Source of the DNA: Janibacter hoylei PVAS-1
Lineage (GTDB): Bacteria; Actinomycetota; Actinomycetes; Actinomycetales; Dermatophilaceae
Length of the DNA stretch: 64,000 nucleotides
Direction: 5' to 3'
Assembly: GCF_000297495.1 (NCBI RefSeq)
Contig: NZ_ALWX01000022.1
Span: forward strand, 1 to 64,000
Part shown: piece after piece, positions 10,214 to 19,275 of the stretch
How positions within the stretch are numbered: position 1 is the first letter of the stretch
Layout of the letters: every line of letters begins with the position of its first letter
Position numbers and translations under genes: made by a program
Notes under the pieces: model-generated
The model's input: the letters and a program-made list of their open reading frames with translations, nothing else
Told to the model about the DNA's origin: nothing
Database searches by the model: none

Positions 10214-10500
10214 GCCTGCTCCGTCCTCGACGCCGGGGGCAGCGTCGACTCGAGGTGCGATCGTAGGGAGTCCAGGTCGACCGGGCGGCCCTGCTCCTGC
10301 AGGCGCCCGACGGCCAGGCCGAGGATGTAGGCGCCGACCGGCGCCATGGGCCGCTCGAAGTCGTGCGCGATGGTCTTCGTCATCGCGAGGATGCTGCGCA
10401 CGTCGACGGCCTCGGGGTCGAGCCCCAGTGCGGCGCAGGCGTGCTCGATCCAGTCGGCCCAGCGCTCCTCGGCCGGTCCGTCGTCGGTCCGGGTGCTCAT
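10210..10500 (-). CDS. DUF6457-family small protein in molybdenum-cofactor operon
   Basis: The 96-residue protein (RWADWIEHACAALGLDP, SILAMTKTIAHDFERPMAPV, AYILGLAVGRLQEQG) is all-helical by appearance. It matches the family I know as DUF6457, which is seen beside mobA in actinobacteria. Function is unknown; a helper of MobA or of molybdenum insertion is only an inference from constant neighbourhood. It overlaps mobA upstream and moaD downstream by 4 bp each, so it is translated as part of the operon. Confidence 0.78.
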   Translation of the reverse strand: MSTRTDDGPAEERWADWIEHACAALGLDPEAVDVRSILAMTKTIAHDFERPMAPVGAYILGLAVGRLQEQGRPVDLDSLRSHLESTLPPASRTEQA

Positions 10501-11147
10501 CGCTCGTCCTCCTGCTGGGTGGGCTCGTCACGGGGCTCGAGCCGTTGGGCCCACGCGGCGAGGTCGGCCCAGGTGTCGATGTCGGCGACGTCGGCGCGGC
10601 TCGCCGGCACGGTGACGAGGGTCGCCTCGGCGAAGAGCTCGTGGAGGGCCCGGTCGCGCGGTGAACCCAGCCGCTCGAGGCCGCGGCGCAGCGTGCTCGT
10701 GCGGTGGATACCGAGCAACCACTGGGGGCGGTCGTCGGCGTCGGCCAAGCACCAGCCGTCGTGGTCATCGGTCGTGACGTCCGTGCTGCGGACCGCCCAC
10801 GACCACGCGGCGAGCAGTCGACCCAGCGCGGGGAGGGGGTTGGCCAGGTCGCACGACGCGACCAGGGTCCACTCGGCGGCTCCGCCGGCGGCGTCCAGGG
10901 CCGACAGCCCGGCGGCGACGCCTGCGACGGGTCCGCCCCGGGGCGGGTCCTCGAGCGTGCGGTGGACACCGTCGGGGACGGCGACGTCACCGACGACGGT
11001 GATGGTGTCCGCGTCGGCCACGGCGACGAGCACCCGGTCGAGCAGGCGCTGGCCGTCGAGCTCGAGGTCGGCCTTGCTCGCGCCGCCGAGGCGGGAGCCG
11101 GTGCCGCCGGCGAGGATCACCGCGTCAAAGGGGGTGGGCTCGCTCAT
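10497..11147 (-). CDS. mobA: Molybdenum cofactor guanylyltransferase (MobA-like NTP transferase)
   Basis: MobA transfers GMP to molybdopterin to form the guanine dinucleotide cofactor used by DMSO-reductase-family enzymes. The 216-residue product begins FDAVILAGGTGSRLGGASKADLELDG, including the nucleotide-binding LAGGxGxRxGGxxK motif, and continues with LEDPPRGGPVAGVAAGLSAL and VASCDLANPL. The stop is immediately coupled to the DUF6457 start. A MocA (cytidylyl) activity cannot be excluded from sequence alone. Confidence 0.85.
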   Translation of the reverse strand: MSEPTPFDAVILAGGTGSRLGGASKADLELDGQRLLDRVLVAVADADTITVVGDVAVPDGVHRTLEDPPRGGPVAGVAAGLSALDAAGGAAEWTLVASCDLANPLPALGRLLAAWSWAVRSTDVTTDDHDGWCLADADDRPQWLLGIHRTSTLRRGLERLGSPRDRALHELFAEATLVTVPASRADVADIDTWADLAAWAQRLEPRDEPTQQEDER

Positions 11148-11623
11148 GCGCCCTCCCGCATCCACGTGCCGCTGCGGCCGCCGGTCTTCGTCAGCAGCCT
11201 GATGTCGGTGATGTGGGCGCTGCGGTCGCGACCCTTGACCATGTCGACGACGGCCAGCGCGGCGACCGAGACGCTCGTCAGGGCCTCCATCTCGACGCCC
11301 GTGCGGTCCGCGGTCCGGACGGTCGCGGTGATGTCGACGCCGTCGTCGGTGATCGCCAGGTCGACGACGGCTCCGTGCACGCCGATGACGTGCGCGAGGG
11401 GCAGCAGCTCGGGTGTCTTCTTCGCCGCCTGGATGCCGGCGATGCGGGCGACGGCGAGGACGTCCCCCTTCGGTACGGAGCCGTCCCGCAGGAGCGCGAC
11501 GGTCTCTGCTGAGGTCACCACGCGGCCTGCGGCGGTGGCCGATCGGATCGTCGGCTGCTTGTCGGTGACATCGACCATGCGGGCGTGGCCCGCGGTGTCG
11601 AGGTGGGTCAGCGGGTGGTCCAT
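11144..11623 (-). CDS. moaC: Cyclic pyranopterin monophosphate synthase
   Basis: MoaC rearranges the MoaA product to cyclic pyranopterin monophosphate. The 159-residue protein contains MVDVTDKQPTIRSATAAGRV near the N-terminus, then AAKKTPELLPLAHVI (active-site His/Lys region), VEMEALTSVSVAALAVVDMVK and a C-terminal LLTKTGGRSGTW. These are near-invariant in the family. It overlaps mobA downstream by ATGA and follows moeA by a zero-length junction (moeA stop at 11624). Confidence 0.95.
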   Translation of the reverse strand: MDHPLTHLDTAGHARMVDVTDKQPTIRSATAAGRVVTSAETVALLRDGSVPKGDVLAVARIAGIQAAKKTPELLPLAHVIGVHGAVVDLAITDDGVDITATVRTADRTGVEMEALTSVSVAALAVVDMVKGRDRSAHITDIRLLTKTGGRSGTWMREGA

Positions 11624-12859
11624 CTACAGGCTCCTGACCCCGACGAGGTCGCCGGGCTCGACGGTGTCGGTCTCCTCGTCGACGACGGCCAGCGCGTGGG
11701 CGCCACCGAGCGAGGTGGCCATGTGCGAGGCGGATCCCCGCCGGTGGGCCGGGGTGGCGACGAGGCGTCCCTCGTCGTCGCTCGTGAGGCGCACGGGGAC
11801 GAACTGCCGGCGTCCCTCGGGGGATCGCCAGCCGGTGCCGGCGACCGCGAGCGTCGCACCGCCGGGTGCCTCGCGGCCGAGCAGGCGGTCGATCACGGGC
11901 CGGCCGAAGACCTCGAAGGAGATCGCGGTGCTCACCGGGTTGCCGGGGAAGGCCAGCACGGGCACGCCGTGCCACCGGGCCCAGCCCTGTGGCTTGCCGG
12001 GTTGCATGCGCACGTGGCGGAAAACCCCGTCCGCGGACTCCTGCAGGACGATGCGGGAGACGTCGAAGTCACCCACGCTCACCCCGCCGGTGAGGATGAT
12101 CAGGTCGCTGCCCCGTGCGAGCTCGTCGAGGCCCGAGGTGAAGGCCGCCCGCTCGTCCCCGAGGACGACGGGTCCGCGCACCTCGACCCCGAGCTCGGTG
12201 AGGGTGGCGGCGAGGTGGGTGCCGTTGGACTCGAAGATCTGGCCCCGCTCCAGCGCCCCACCGGGGGCGACGAGCTCGTCACCGGTGGCTGCGACGGCGA
12301 CGACCGGGCGGCGTCGCACGGAGACGGCGGCGGTGCCGGCGGCCGCGAGCGTGCCGAGCACGCGTGCGGTGACCGTCACCCCGGCGTCGGCGACGACGTC
12401 ATCGGCCCGCACGTCCTCGCCGGCGCCGCGCAGGTGCTGTCCGGGCTCGACGGTCCCGGTGATGGTCACGCTGTCGTGGCCGCCGTCGGTGAGCTCGACC
12501 GGGACGATCGTGTCGGCGTCCGTGGGCACGGGTGCGCCGGTCATGATGCGCACGCACTCGCCGGCGGCGAGGGCGGGGTCGAGCGAGGATCCGGCGGCGA
12601 CCGCACCGACGACGCGCAGCGTGCTCGTCCCGTCGGTGAGGTCGGCGTGGCGCACGGCGTAGCCGTCCATGCCCGAGTTGGCGAAGGCGGGCACATCACC
12701 GCGGGCCCGCACCGGCTCGGCGAGGACCCGGCCGAGGGCCTGGGCCAGGGGGACCTGCTCGGTGTCCGTGAGTGGCCCGCTGCCGGCGAGCAGGTCGGTG
12801 AGCAGCTCCTCGCGGTACTCGTCGACGGTCAGCAGGACGCGGGCGGTGGGGCCGGTCAT
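11624..12859 (-). CDS. moeA: Molybdopterin molybdenumtransferase
   Basis: MoeA inserts molybdate into adenylylated molybdopterin. The 411-residue protein has PAFANSGMDGYAVR, GECVRIMTGAPVP, the MoCF-domain motif TGGVSVGDFD and LAFPGNPVSTAI, followed by the small C-terminal beta domain. ATG 12859 overlaps the moeBR stop (ATGA). A longer open frame upstream of this ATG is the shadow of the rhodanese domain. The mog product from the facing operon supplies its substrate. Confidence 0.94.
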   Translation of the reverse strand: MTGPTARVLLTVDEYREELLTDLLAGSGPLTDTEQVPLAQALGRVLAEPVRARGDVPAFANSGMDGYAVRHADLTDGTSTLRVVGAVAAGSSLDPALAAGECVRIMTGAPVPTDADTIVPVELTDGGHDSVTITGTVEPGQHLRGAGEDVRADDVVADAGVTVTARVLGTLAAAGTAAVSVRRRPVVAVAATGDELVAPGGALERGQIFESNGTHLAATLTELGVEVRGPVVLGDERAAFTSGLDELARGSDLIILTGGVSVGDFDVSRIVLQESADGVFRHVRMQPGKPQGWARWHGVPVLAFPGNPVSTAISFEVFGRPVIDRLLGREAPGGATLAVAGTGWRSPEGRRQFVPVRLTSDDEGRLVATPAHRRGSASHMATSLGGAHALAVVDEETDTVEPGDLVGVRSL

Positions 12860-14017
12860 GAGTGGGACTCCTGGGCGAGCGGGACCGGGTCGGGCCAGGC
12901 GAGCATGCCGCCGTCGAGGACGTGCAGCTGCACGAAGCCGCGGGCACGCAGCGTGGTCGCCGCGAGTCGGGCCCGCGCCCCGGAGTGGCACACGAGCACG
13001 ATGTCACGGTCGGTCGGCAGCCCGGCGCTGGAGGCCGGGTCACCCGTGAGGGTCGGCACGGGGATGTGGACGGCGCCGGGGACGCTGCCGGCAGCCAGCT
13101 CGTGCGCCTCACGCACGTCGAGGACGAAGGGGGCGTGCGCCCCGGAGAGCTGGTCGGCCAGGTCGGCAGAGGAGACGAGGGGGGGTGCCCCCGGGCTCGG
13201 CGTCCTCGACCGTGGCGGGCAGGACCGCCTGGGGGCGGGTGCGTGGCCCGCGAGCGACGAGGGGCAGCTCGCGCTGGGTGGCGGCGAGCACGTCGACGAA
13301 GAGCAGCCGGCCGAGGAGGGGCGCACCGACACCGGTGATGAGCTTGATCGCCTCGGTCGCCATCATCGAGCCGACCTGGCCGACAAGTGGTCCGACAACG
13401 CCGGCGTCACCGCAGGCGGGCACCGACCCGGGGGCCGGTGGTCGCGGGAAGAGGTCGCGCAGCCCCGGGGCGGGGTGGCCCTCCGGCGCTGCGGTCCAGA
13501 AGACGGTGAGGTGGGCCTCGGTGCGGTAGACGGCTGCCCAGACGAGAGGGACACCGAGCTCGTCGCAGGCGTCGGCCACCGCGTAGCGGGTCTCGAAGTT
13601 GTCGCTGCCGTCGAGCACGATGTCGTGGTCGGCGAGCATCGCGGCGGCATTGTCGGCAGTGAGGTGGTCGGTGATCCCAACGATCTCGACGTCGGGGTTG
13701 ACGGCCCGCACCCGCTCGAGGGCGCTGTCGACCTTGGGCCGACCCACGTCGGCGCTCGAGTGGATGACCTGCCGCTGCAGGTTGGTCTCGTCGACCACGT
13801 CGTCGTCGACGACGGTGATCCGACCGACGCCGGCCGCAGCCAGGTAGAGCAGCGAGGGGGAGCCGAGTCCACCGGCCCCGATGACGGCGACGCGGGCCGC
13901 GAGGAGGCGACGCTGGCCCCCTTCGCCGATGGCGGGCATGAGCAGATGGCGCGAGTAGCGGCTCACCTGCTCCCCGGTCAGCGCCGGTCCGGGGGCAACG
14001 AGCGGTGGGAGGCCCAT
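12856..14017 (-). CDS. moeB: MoeB/MoeZ adenylyltransferase-rhodanese fusion (frameshifted in this sequence)
   Basis: The protein adenylylates the MoaD C-terminus and delivers sulfur through its rhodanese domain. Residues 1 to about 280 are E1-like: VAVIGAGGLGSPSLLYLAAA, DETNLQRQVIHS, LDGSDNFETRYAVADACDEL. The rhodanese domain follows (FVLDVREAHELAAG, VLVCHSGARARLA, with the catalytic Cys in VCHSGAR). The frame breaks at the seven-G run 13179-13185. With six, TPPRL becomes TPLVSSADLADQL and a 386-residue protein results, so I treat the break as a probable sequence error. Start M-G-L-P-P-L (ATG 14017) or an in-frame GTG at 14035. It heads the operon. Confidence 0.88.
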
Positions 14018-14083
14018 GTACCGACCGTAGTTCACCAGTGCTGCGGGTCGCTGCCCGGTCTCATCGCGCCGTGCGACCCCCGC

Positions 14084-15031
14084 TCAGCCCACGGGCTTGA
14101 TCCGCACCATGGCCTCCTGGGCGATGGTCGCGACGAGGACACCCTCCTCGGTGAAGACCTTGCCGACCATGAGCCCGCGACCGGAGCGGGTCGAGGGCGA
14201 CTCCTGGTCGTAGAGCAGCCAGGCGCCCGGGTCGACGGGGCGGTGGAACCAGATGGTGTGGTCGATGGTCGCCGGCGTCAGCCCGGGCTCGGACCAGGTC
14301 AGACCGTGGGCCCGCAGCATGCTGTCGATCGGCGTGTAGTCCGAGGCGAAGGCGAGGACGGCACACCGGGTCAGCTGGTCGTGGGGGAGCTGGGCGATGG
14401 TCCGGAACCACACCCGCTGGTGACCGTCCTGCTCGGGGGCCGGCGCCATCATGATGTCGCCGTCGACGTAGCGGTGGTCGACGGGCCGGGTGGCGACGTA
14501 CTTGGCGCGCGGGTGGTCGATGGCGCCGTAGCTGTCGCCGATCGACTCGAGCTCGTCGGGGCCGGGCACGTCGGGAGCCTCGACCTGGTGGTCGAGGCCG
14601 TCGGAGGGGTCCTGGAAGGACGCGGTCATCGACAGGATCGGGCGTCCGTGCTGCAGCGCGTGGACACGACGGGTCGAGAAGGAGCGGCCGTCGCGCATCC
14701 GCTCGACGGCGAAGCGGATCGGCAGGTCCGAGTCCCCGGGACGCATGAAGTAGGCATGCAGCGAGTGCGGCATCCGGTGCGGCATCTCGGGGAGGACGGT
14801 GCGCCCGGCCGCCATGAGCGCCTGCGCGAGCACCTGTCCGCCGAAGACCCGCCCGTGCGGCATGGCGATGCTCTCGCCCTCGAAGACGTCGGCCGAGCTC
14901 GCGCCGAGCTCGCCCACCCCGTCGGCCCCCTCGACGCGGATGGTCGCGTGACCGACCTCCTGGAGCTCGAGCGTCGCCAGAGCGGTGCTCAGGTTGATGC
15001 GCTGTGCCTGCTCGACGGAGTCTGCGGCCAT
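14084..15031 (-). CDS. tesB: Acyl-CoA thioesterase II
   Basis: TesB hydrolyses acyl-CoA to free fatty acid and CoA. The 315-residue product is a double hotdog. The first domain contains GRVFGGQVLAQALMAAGRTV and SLHAYFMRPGDSDLPI; the second contains FASDYTPIDSMLRAHGL, TIDHTIWFHRPVDPGAWLLY and a closing GLMVGKVFTEEGVLVATIAQ, all TesB landmarks. GAGGAGCACC precedes ATG 15031. An in-frame extension upstream lacks family support. The gene stands alone between the cofactor operon and recQ, on the same strand as both. Confidence 0.93.
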   Translation of the reverse strand: MAADSVEQAQRINLSTALATLELQEVGHATIRVEGADGVGELGASSADVFEGESIAMPHGRVFGGQVLAQALMAAGRTVLPEMPHRMPHSLHAYFMRPGDSDLPIRFAVERMRDGRSFSTRRVHALQHGRPILSMTASFQDPSDGLDHQVEAPDVPGPDELESIGDSYGAIDHPRAKYVATRPVDHRYVDGDIMMAPAPEQDGHQRVWFRTIAQLPHDQLTRCAVLAFASDYTPIDSMLRAHGLTWSEPGLTPATIDHTIWFHRPVDPGAWLLYDQESPSTRSGRGLMVGKVFTEEGVLVATIAQEAMVRIKPVG

Positions 15032-15123
15032 GGTGCTCCTCGGTGTCACGTGGTCAACGGACCGAGCCTAGGCGAGAGGGGTGCCCGGGGTCAGCATCGG
15101 TCTACCGTGCGGACCGCGCGGGC

Positions 15124-17238
15124 TCACCCGTCGACGGCGAGGGCGAAGGGGAGGACCTCCCGTGCTCCGGCCCGACGCAGGGCCCGAGCCGCCGTGGTCA
15201 TCGTCCACCGGGAGTGGACGACGTCGTCGACGAGGAGGACCGGTCCGGTGAGGCCCGGGAGCTGGTGGGCGAGCTCGGGGTCGACGGTCAGCCGCTCCCA
15301 CACCCCGGCGAGGCGGTAGGCGGAGTTGCCGCCGGGCTCGCCCACGGGTCCGCCCTCGACGGGGGTGAGCGCACCGAGCACCGGCAGCCGGCCGATCTGC
15401 CCGAGCTGATCGGCGAGCGAGGTGACGAGTGTCGGACGAGACCGCGAGGGGACGACGACGATGCCGGCGGGGCGGGTCTGCCACCCCCACTCGGCGAGCA
15501 CCCGGACGACGGCGCGGACCACCTCGTCCGGTACCGGCTGGTCCTCGGAGAGGAGCTCGCGCAGCCGTGGGCCCCAGCCGAGGTCGGTGACGCGCGCCAG
15601 GGCGCGGCCGGGCGACATGGCCTCGTCGGCGGGGATGCGTCCCTTGACCGGGACCCCGAGACGGTCCATGCCGCTGGGCCACTGGGCCCGCGGGTCGAGG
15701 TCGACACCGGTCCGGTCGAGCGTGGAGCGGGCCGAGCCGAGTGCGTCGTCGGCCACCTCGGCGTCGATCCAGGGCCCGGCGCAGCGGTCGCATCGGCCGC
15801 AGTCCTGTGCGCTCGCGTCGTCGAGGGTGCGCTGGAGGAAGGCCATCCGGCATCCGGTGGTGTCGATGTAGTCGAGCATGTGCTGCTGCTCGGCCTCACG
15901 GGCGGCGGCGACCCGCTCGTAGCGCTCCGCGTCGTAGACCCACGGTTGGCCGGTGCCGATCCAGCCACCGCTCACCCGCTGGACTGCGCCGTCGACGTCG
16001 AGCACCTTGAGCAGCAGCTCCAACCGCGTGCGGCGGATGTCGACGATCGTCTCGAGGGCACCCGTCGACAGGGGACGGCCGGCCTCGGCGAGCGCGGTGA
16101 TGACGGCGGCGGCCTGGTCCTCGCGGGGCATGGACGAGGAGGCGAAGTGCTTCCAGATCGACACGTCGTCGTGCCCGGGCAGCAGGACCACGTCGGCCCG
16201 CTCCGTGGCGCGGCCGGCGCGACCGACCTGCTGGTAGTAGGCGACGGGCGACGAGGGGGCACCGAGGTGGACGACGAACCCGAGGTCGGGCTTGTCGAAG
16301 CCCATGCCGAGGGCGCTCGTCGCGACGAGGGCCTTGACCCGGTTGTGGCGCAGGGCCTCCTCCATCGACGCCCGCTCCTCCGCGTCGGACCGGCCGGTGT
16401 AGGCGGCGACCTCGTGGCCGGCGGCCTGCAGCGCGGCGGCGACGTCCTCGGCAGCGCTCACCGTCAGGGTGTAGATGATGCCGCTGCCCTCGAGCCGGCC
16501 GAGTTGGGTGGTGAGCCAGGCGAGGTGGCGGTCCATCCCGGACCGTGGGAGGACGGCCAGCCGGAGGCTGTCGCGGGCGAGCGGCCCGCGGACGGTGAGG
16601 ACCTCGCCCTCGGTGCCGGCTGCCAGCTGCTCGGCGACGTCGTGGACGACGCGCTCGTTGGCCGTCGCGGTCGTCGCGAGCACCGGGGTGCCCGCGGGGA
16701 GCTCGCCGAGCAGGTCCTTGATCCGGCGGTAGTCGGGGCGGAAGTCATGGCCCCAGTCGCTGACGCAGTGCGCCTCGTCGACGACGAGCAGACCGCACCG
16801 CCGGGTGAGGTCGGGCAACTGCTCGGCGCGGAACCGGGGGTTGTTGAGCCGCTCGGGGCTGACGAGCAGGACGTCGACCTCGTCGCGGGCGAGCCGGCCA
16901 CGGACCTCGTCCCACTCCTGGGCGTTGGCCGAGTTCATCGACACGGCGCGCACGCCGGCCCGCTCGGCGGCGGCGATCTGGTCGCGCATGAGCGCGAGCA
17001 GCGGCGAGACGATCAGCGCGGGGCCGGCTCCCTTCGCCCGCTGCAGGCGTGAGGCGACGAAGTAGACCGCGGACTTGCCCCACCCGGTGCGCTGGACGAC
17101 GAGCACCCGCCGCCCACCCCCGACGAGGGCCTCGATCGCCTCCAGCTGTCCGTCGCGGAAGGTGACGTCGTCGCGACCGACGAGCTGCCGCAGGACAGCG
17201 GTCGCGTCGTCGTGGAGGGAGCTGGTCTGTGTGGTCAT
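15124..17238 (-). CDS. recQ: RecQ-family DNA helicase with C-terminal phosphoribosyltransferase-like domain
   Basis: This is a 704-residue ATP-dependent 3'-5' helicase for recombination and repair. The Walker A region is QRTGWGKSAVYFVA (usually PTGGGKS, so slightly divergent). Walker B/DEAH is VVDEAHCVSDWGHDFRPDYR, then ATATANERV, YTGRSDAEER, ATSALGMGFDKPD and QQVGRAGRA. A zinc-type cluster (CRMAFLQR...CGRCDRC) marks the RQC region. There is no obvious HRDC. The last 120 or so residues instead end in LLVDDVVHSRWTMTTA, which resembles the PRPP-binding loop of type I phosphoribosyltransferases. Its role is unknown. ATG 17238 gives MTTQTSSLHDD. Confidence 0.88.
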   Translation of the reverse strand: MTTQTSSLHDDATAVLRQLVGRDDVTFRDGQLEAIEALVGGGRRVLVVQRTGWGKSAVYFVASRLQRAKGAGPALIVSPLLALMRDQIAAAERAGVRAVSMNSANAQEWDEVRGRLARDEVDVLLVSPERLNNPRFRAEQLPDLTRRCGLLVVDEAHCVSDWGHDFRPDYRRIKDLLGELPAGTPVLATTATANERVVHDVAEQLAAGTEGEVLTVRGPLARDSLRLAVLPRSGMDRHLAWLTTQLGRLEGSGIIYTLTVSAAEDVAAALQAAGHEVAAYTGRSDAEERASMEEALRHNRVKALVATSALGMGFDKPDLGFVVHLGAPSSPVAYYQQVGRAGRATERADVVLLPGHDDVSIWKHFASSSMPREDQAAAVITALAEAGRPLSTGALETIVDIRRTRLELLLKVLDVDGAVQRVSGGWIGTGQPWVYDAERYERVAAAREAEQQHMLDYIDTTGCRMAFLQRTLDDASAQDCGRCDRCAGPWIDAEVADDALGSARSTLDRTGVDLDPRAQWPSGMDRLGVPVKGRIPADEAMSPGRALARVTDLGWGPRLRELLSEDQPVPDEVVRAVVRVLAEWGWQTRPAGIVVVPSRSRPTLVTSLADQLGQIGRLPVLGALTPVEGGPVGEPGGNSAYRLAGVWERLTVDPELAHQLPGLTGPVLLVDDVVHSRWTMTTAARALRRAGAREVLPFALAVDG

Positions 17239-17328
17239 CGTGGTCAACCGTAGGTCAGCCCACCGACGACGAGCCGGCCGCCGACGGGGGATGGGGATGA
17301 CCGCGACGGTCGGTGGGAGGATGTGGAC

Positions 17329-17784
17329 ATGACGAGCGAGACCACCGAGCCGGGGGCCTTCACGGCCGAGATCGGCCTGCGCTGGGGCGACATGGACGCC
17401 TACGGCCACGTCAACAACGTCCAGTACCACCGGCTGCTCGAGGAGGCCCGGATCCGCGCCTTCGGCCGCTGGTTCCACGCCAGCGGTGGTGACAGCATGC
17501 TCCGCTCGGGGGTGCTCCTCGCCCGACAGGAGATCGAGTTCCTCGAGCAGCTCACCTATCGTCCCGAGCCGGTGCTCATCGACATGTGGGTCACCGCCGT
17601 CGGCGGAGCCAGCTGGGACATGGGCTACACCATCCGTGACGAGGACGTCGTCTTCGCCCGCGCCGAGTCGACCCTCGTCGCCTTCGACCTGGCCACGCAG
17701 GGTGCCCGTCGGCTGACCGACGACGAGCGCGCCGCCCTGAGCGCCCAGCTCGGCGGACCGGTGCCGATGCGACGGCGCCGATGA
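17329..17784 (+). CDS. Acyl-CoA thioesterase, 4HBT/hotdog family
   Basis: The 151-residue protein has the 4-hydroxybenzoyl-CoA-thioesterase fold signature LRWGDMDAYGHVNNVQYHRLLEEARI, with the Asp and HVNNV loop that form the active site, followed by VLLARQEIEFLEQLTYRPEPVL. The substrate cannot be read from sequence. GGGAGG lies 8 bp before ATG 17329; an in-frame GTG at 17323 is too close to that site. It overlaps the next gene by 4 bp. It is divergent from recQ. Confidence 0.87.
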   Translation: MTSETTEPGAFTAEIGLRWGDMDAYGHVNNVQYHRLLEEARIRAFGRWFHASGGDSMLRSGVLLARQEIEFLEQLTYRPEPVLIDMWVTAVGGASWDMGYTIRDEDVVFARAESTLVAFDLATQGARRLTDDERAALSAQLGGPVPMRRRR

Positions 17785-18410
17785 CCTCCCTTCGTCTCGT
17801 CGACGAGGAGAGCGCCGCCGACCTCGCGACCTACCTCGCCCGGGCCCGCCGCGTCGACGAAGGGGGCTTCGTCCGTCTCCAGGCCGTCGGCCCCGTGCTC
17901 GCGGCGTGGACCTGCGTGCTGCCGGGGCGCGGCCTGACCAACTCCGGGCTGGTGCTCGGTCTGCGGACCTTCGCGCTCGCGGAGCCCACGCAGCGCGATC
18001 TCACCGTGCCCATCGGTGCCGTGACCGACCGCCTCGCTCGCGGCGGTGTCGAGCTGCAGGACCCGCCGGTCCTGGCCTCGCCCGGGTGGTCGGCGGTCAG
18101 TCCGCCCCGGTCGGGCTGGGAGCGCGTCGGTCAGGTGCCCGACACGGCGCTGCAGGACCACGCTCGCGACGGGATCGCCGAGATCGCCCGCGGGGTGCCG
18201 GAGGGGGCCGGCTCCGCCGCCGTCGCCGACCTGCGCGCCCGCGTCTGGATGCGGCTGACCGACACGGTGCCCCCGGTGCCTGCGGGCACCGCCTTCGCGC
18301 TCCACGCGCTCGGCTTCCTGCGGCCCGCGCCGGAGGCCCGGGCCGAGGTGCACGCGCTCGGGCCGTGGACCCGGGTCTCGACCGACCGGGGCTTCGTCAT
18401 CGCCCGCTGA
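17781..18410 (+). CDS. Conserved actinobacterial protein of unknown function
   Basis: I do not recognise a named domain in this 209-residue soluble protein. It is Ala/Arg/Val-rich, lacks signal peptide and TM segments, and contains LGLRTFALAEPTQRDLTVPIG, WSAVSPPRSGWERVG and a C-terminal TAFALHALGFLRP. It overlaps the thioesterase gene by ATGA, so the two are co-translated. This suggests a linked role, though nothing in the sequence defines it. Codon use is like its neighbours. Confidence 0.75.
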   Translation: MTSLRLVDEESAADLATYLARARRVDEGGFVRLQAVGPVLAAWTCVLPGRGLTNSGLVLGLRTFALAEPTQRDLTVPIGAVTDRLARGGVELQDPPVLASPGWSAVSPPRSGWERVGQVPDTALQDHARDGIAEIARGVPEGAGSAAVADLRARVWMRLTDTVPPVPAGTAFALHALGFLRPAPEARAEVHALGPWTRVSTDRGFVIAR

Positions 18411-18442
18411 CCCGGTCGTCGGCGCCCCCATAGGCTGGGGGC

Positions 18443-19231
18443 GTGGACGATCACCTCGCCGACCTGCCCACCGACATCGACGACGCGGCCCTCGCGGCGG
18501 CCCTGACCCGGCAGGCGGCGATGCTCGCCGCCCGCATGCGCTCGGAGGGCCTGCGCGCGCAGCACAAGACCTCGATCTCCGACGTCGTCACGGCCGCTGA
18601 CCACGCGGCCGAGGAGCTCGTCGAGAGCACCCTGCGTCGCCTGCGCCCCGACGACGGCATCGTCGGGGAGGAAGGCGCCGAGGCGCCGTCCCGCTCCGGC
18701 CGGACCTGGGTCATCGACCCGGTCGACGGGACCTACAACTTCCTCTCCGGGCTCGGCACCTGGTGCAGCGCGCTCGCCCTGCGCGACGGCGAGGGCCTCG
18801 TGCTCGGCGCCGTCCACCAGCCAGCGGTCGACGAGTCGTGGATCGGCGGTCGTGGCCTGCCGACGCGCCTCAACGGCACCGCGGTGGGTGAGCTGGCCGA
18901 CCTGCCGCTGGCCGAGGTCGCCATGGCGACCTATCTCCACCCCGCCGTCCTGCCCGACGACTCCCTGCGCGAGCCCTGGCTCGCGGCGCTCTCCGGCGCG
19001 GCCACCGTGCGGATGTTCGGCTCCGGCTCGTGCGACCTCGCGGCCGTCGCGGCCGGGCGCCTCGGCGTCTGGGCCCAGCAGTCGGTCCCCGAGTGGGACT
19101 GGCTGCCCGGCGCAGCGCTCGTCACCGCCGCCGGCGGGCGCGCCGATCAGGTCGAGGCCCGCGGGCACGTGTGGAGCGTCGCCGGTCGGCCGACGGCCGT
19201 GGGCCAGGTCGCCGCGGCGCTGCAGTCCTGA
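18443..19231 (+). CDS. Inositol monophosphatase-family phosphatase
   Basis: The 262-residue protein has the Mg-dependent IMPase motifs DVVTAADHAAEELV, GIVGEEGAEAP, the metal site WVIDPVDGTYNF (about residues 91-102) and the C-terminal EWDWLPGAALVTAAGG. Actinobacterial members include inositol-1-phosphatase (for mycothiol and phosphoinositides) and histidinol-phosphatase HisN; the sequence does not decide between them. The GTG start follows GGCTGGGGGC. It lies 32 bp after the hypothetical gene, possibly in the same transcript. Confidence 0.88.
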   Translation: MDDHLADLPTDIDDAALAAALTRQAAMLAARMRSEGLRAQHKTSISDVVTAADHAAEELVESTLRRLRPDDGIVGEEGAEAPSRSGRTWVIDPVDGTYNFLSGLGTWCSALALRDGEGLVLGAVHQPAVDESWIGGRGLPTRLNGTAVGELADLPLAEVAMATYLHPAVLPDDSLREPWLAALSGAATVRMFGSGSCDLAAVAAGRLGVWAQQSVPEWDWLPGAALVTAAGGRADQVEARGHVWSVAGRPTAVGQVAAALQS

Positions 19232-19275
19232 CGCGCAGCTGCGGGTCCCGAGGCAGCGGCGCCGGCCGCACACCG

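Noticed and set aside
11585-15319. Very long plus-strand open frame over the cofactor operon and tesB
   Set aside because: It is antisense to several clear genes, has shadow composition (Gly/Arg/Glu/Val-rich) and no motifs. Such long antisense frames are normal at this GC content; others oppose pepN, valS, clpX, the GH13 gene and ileS.
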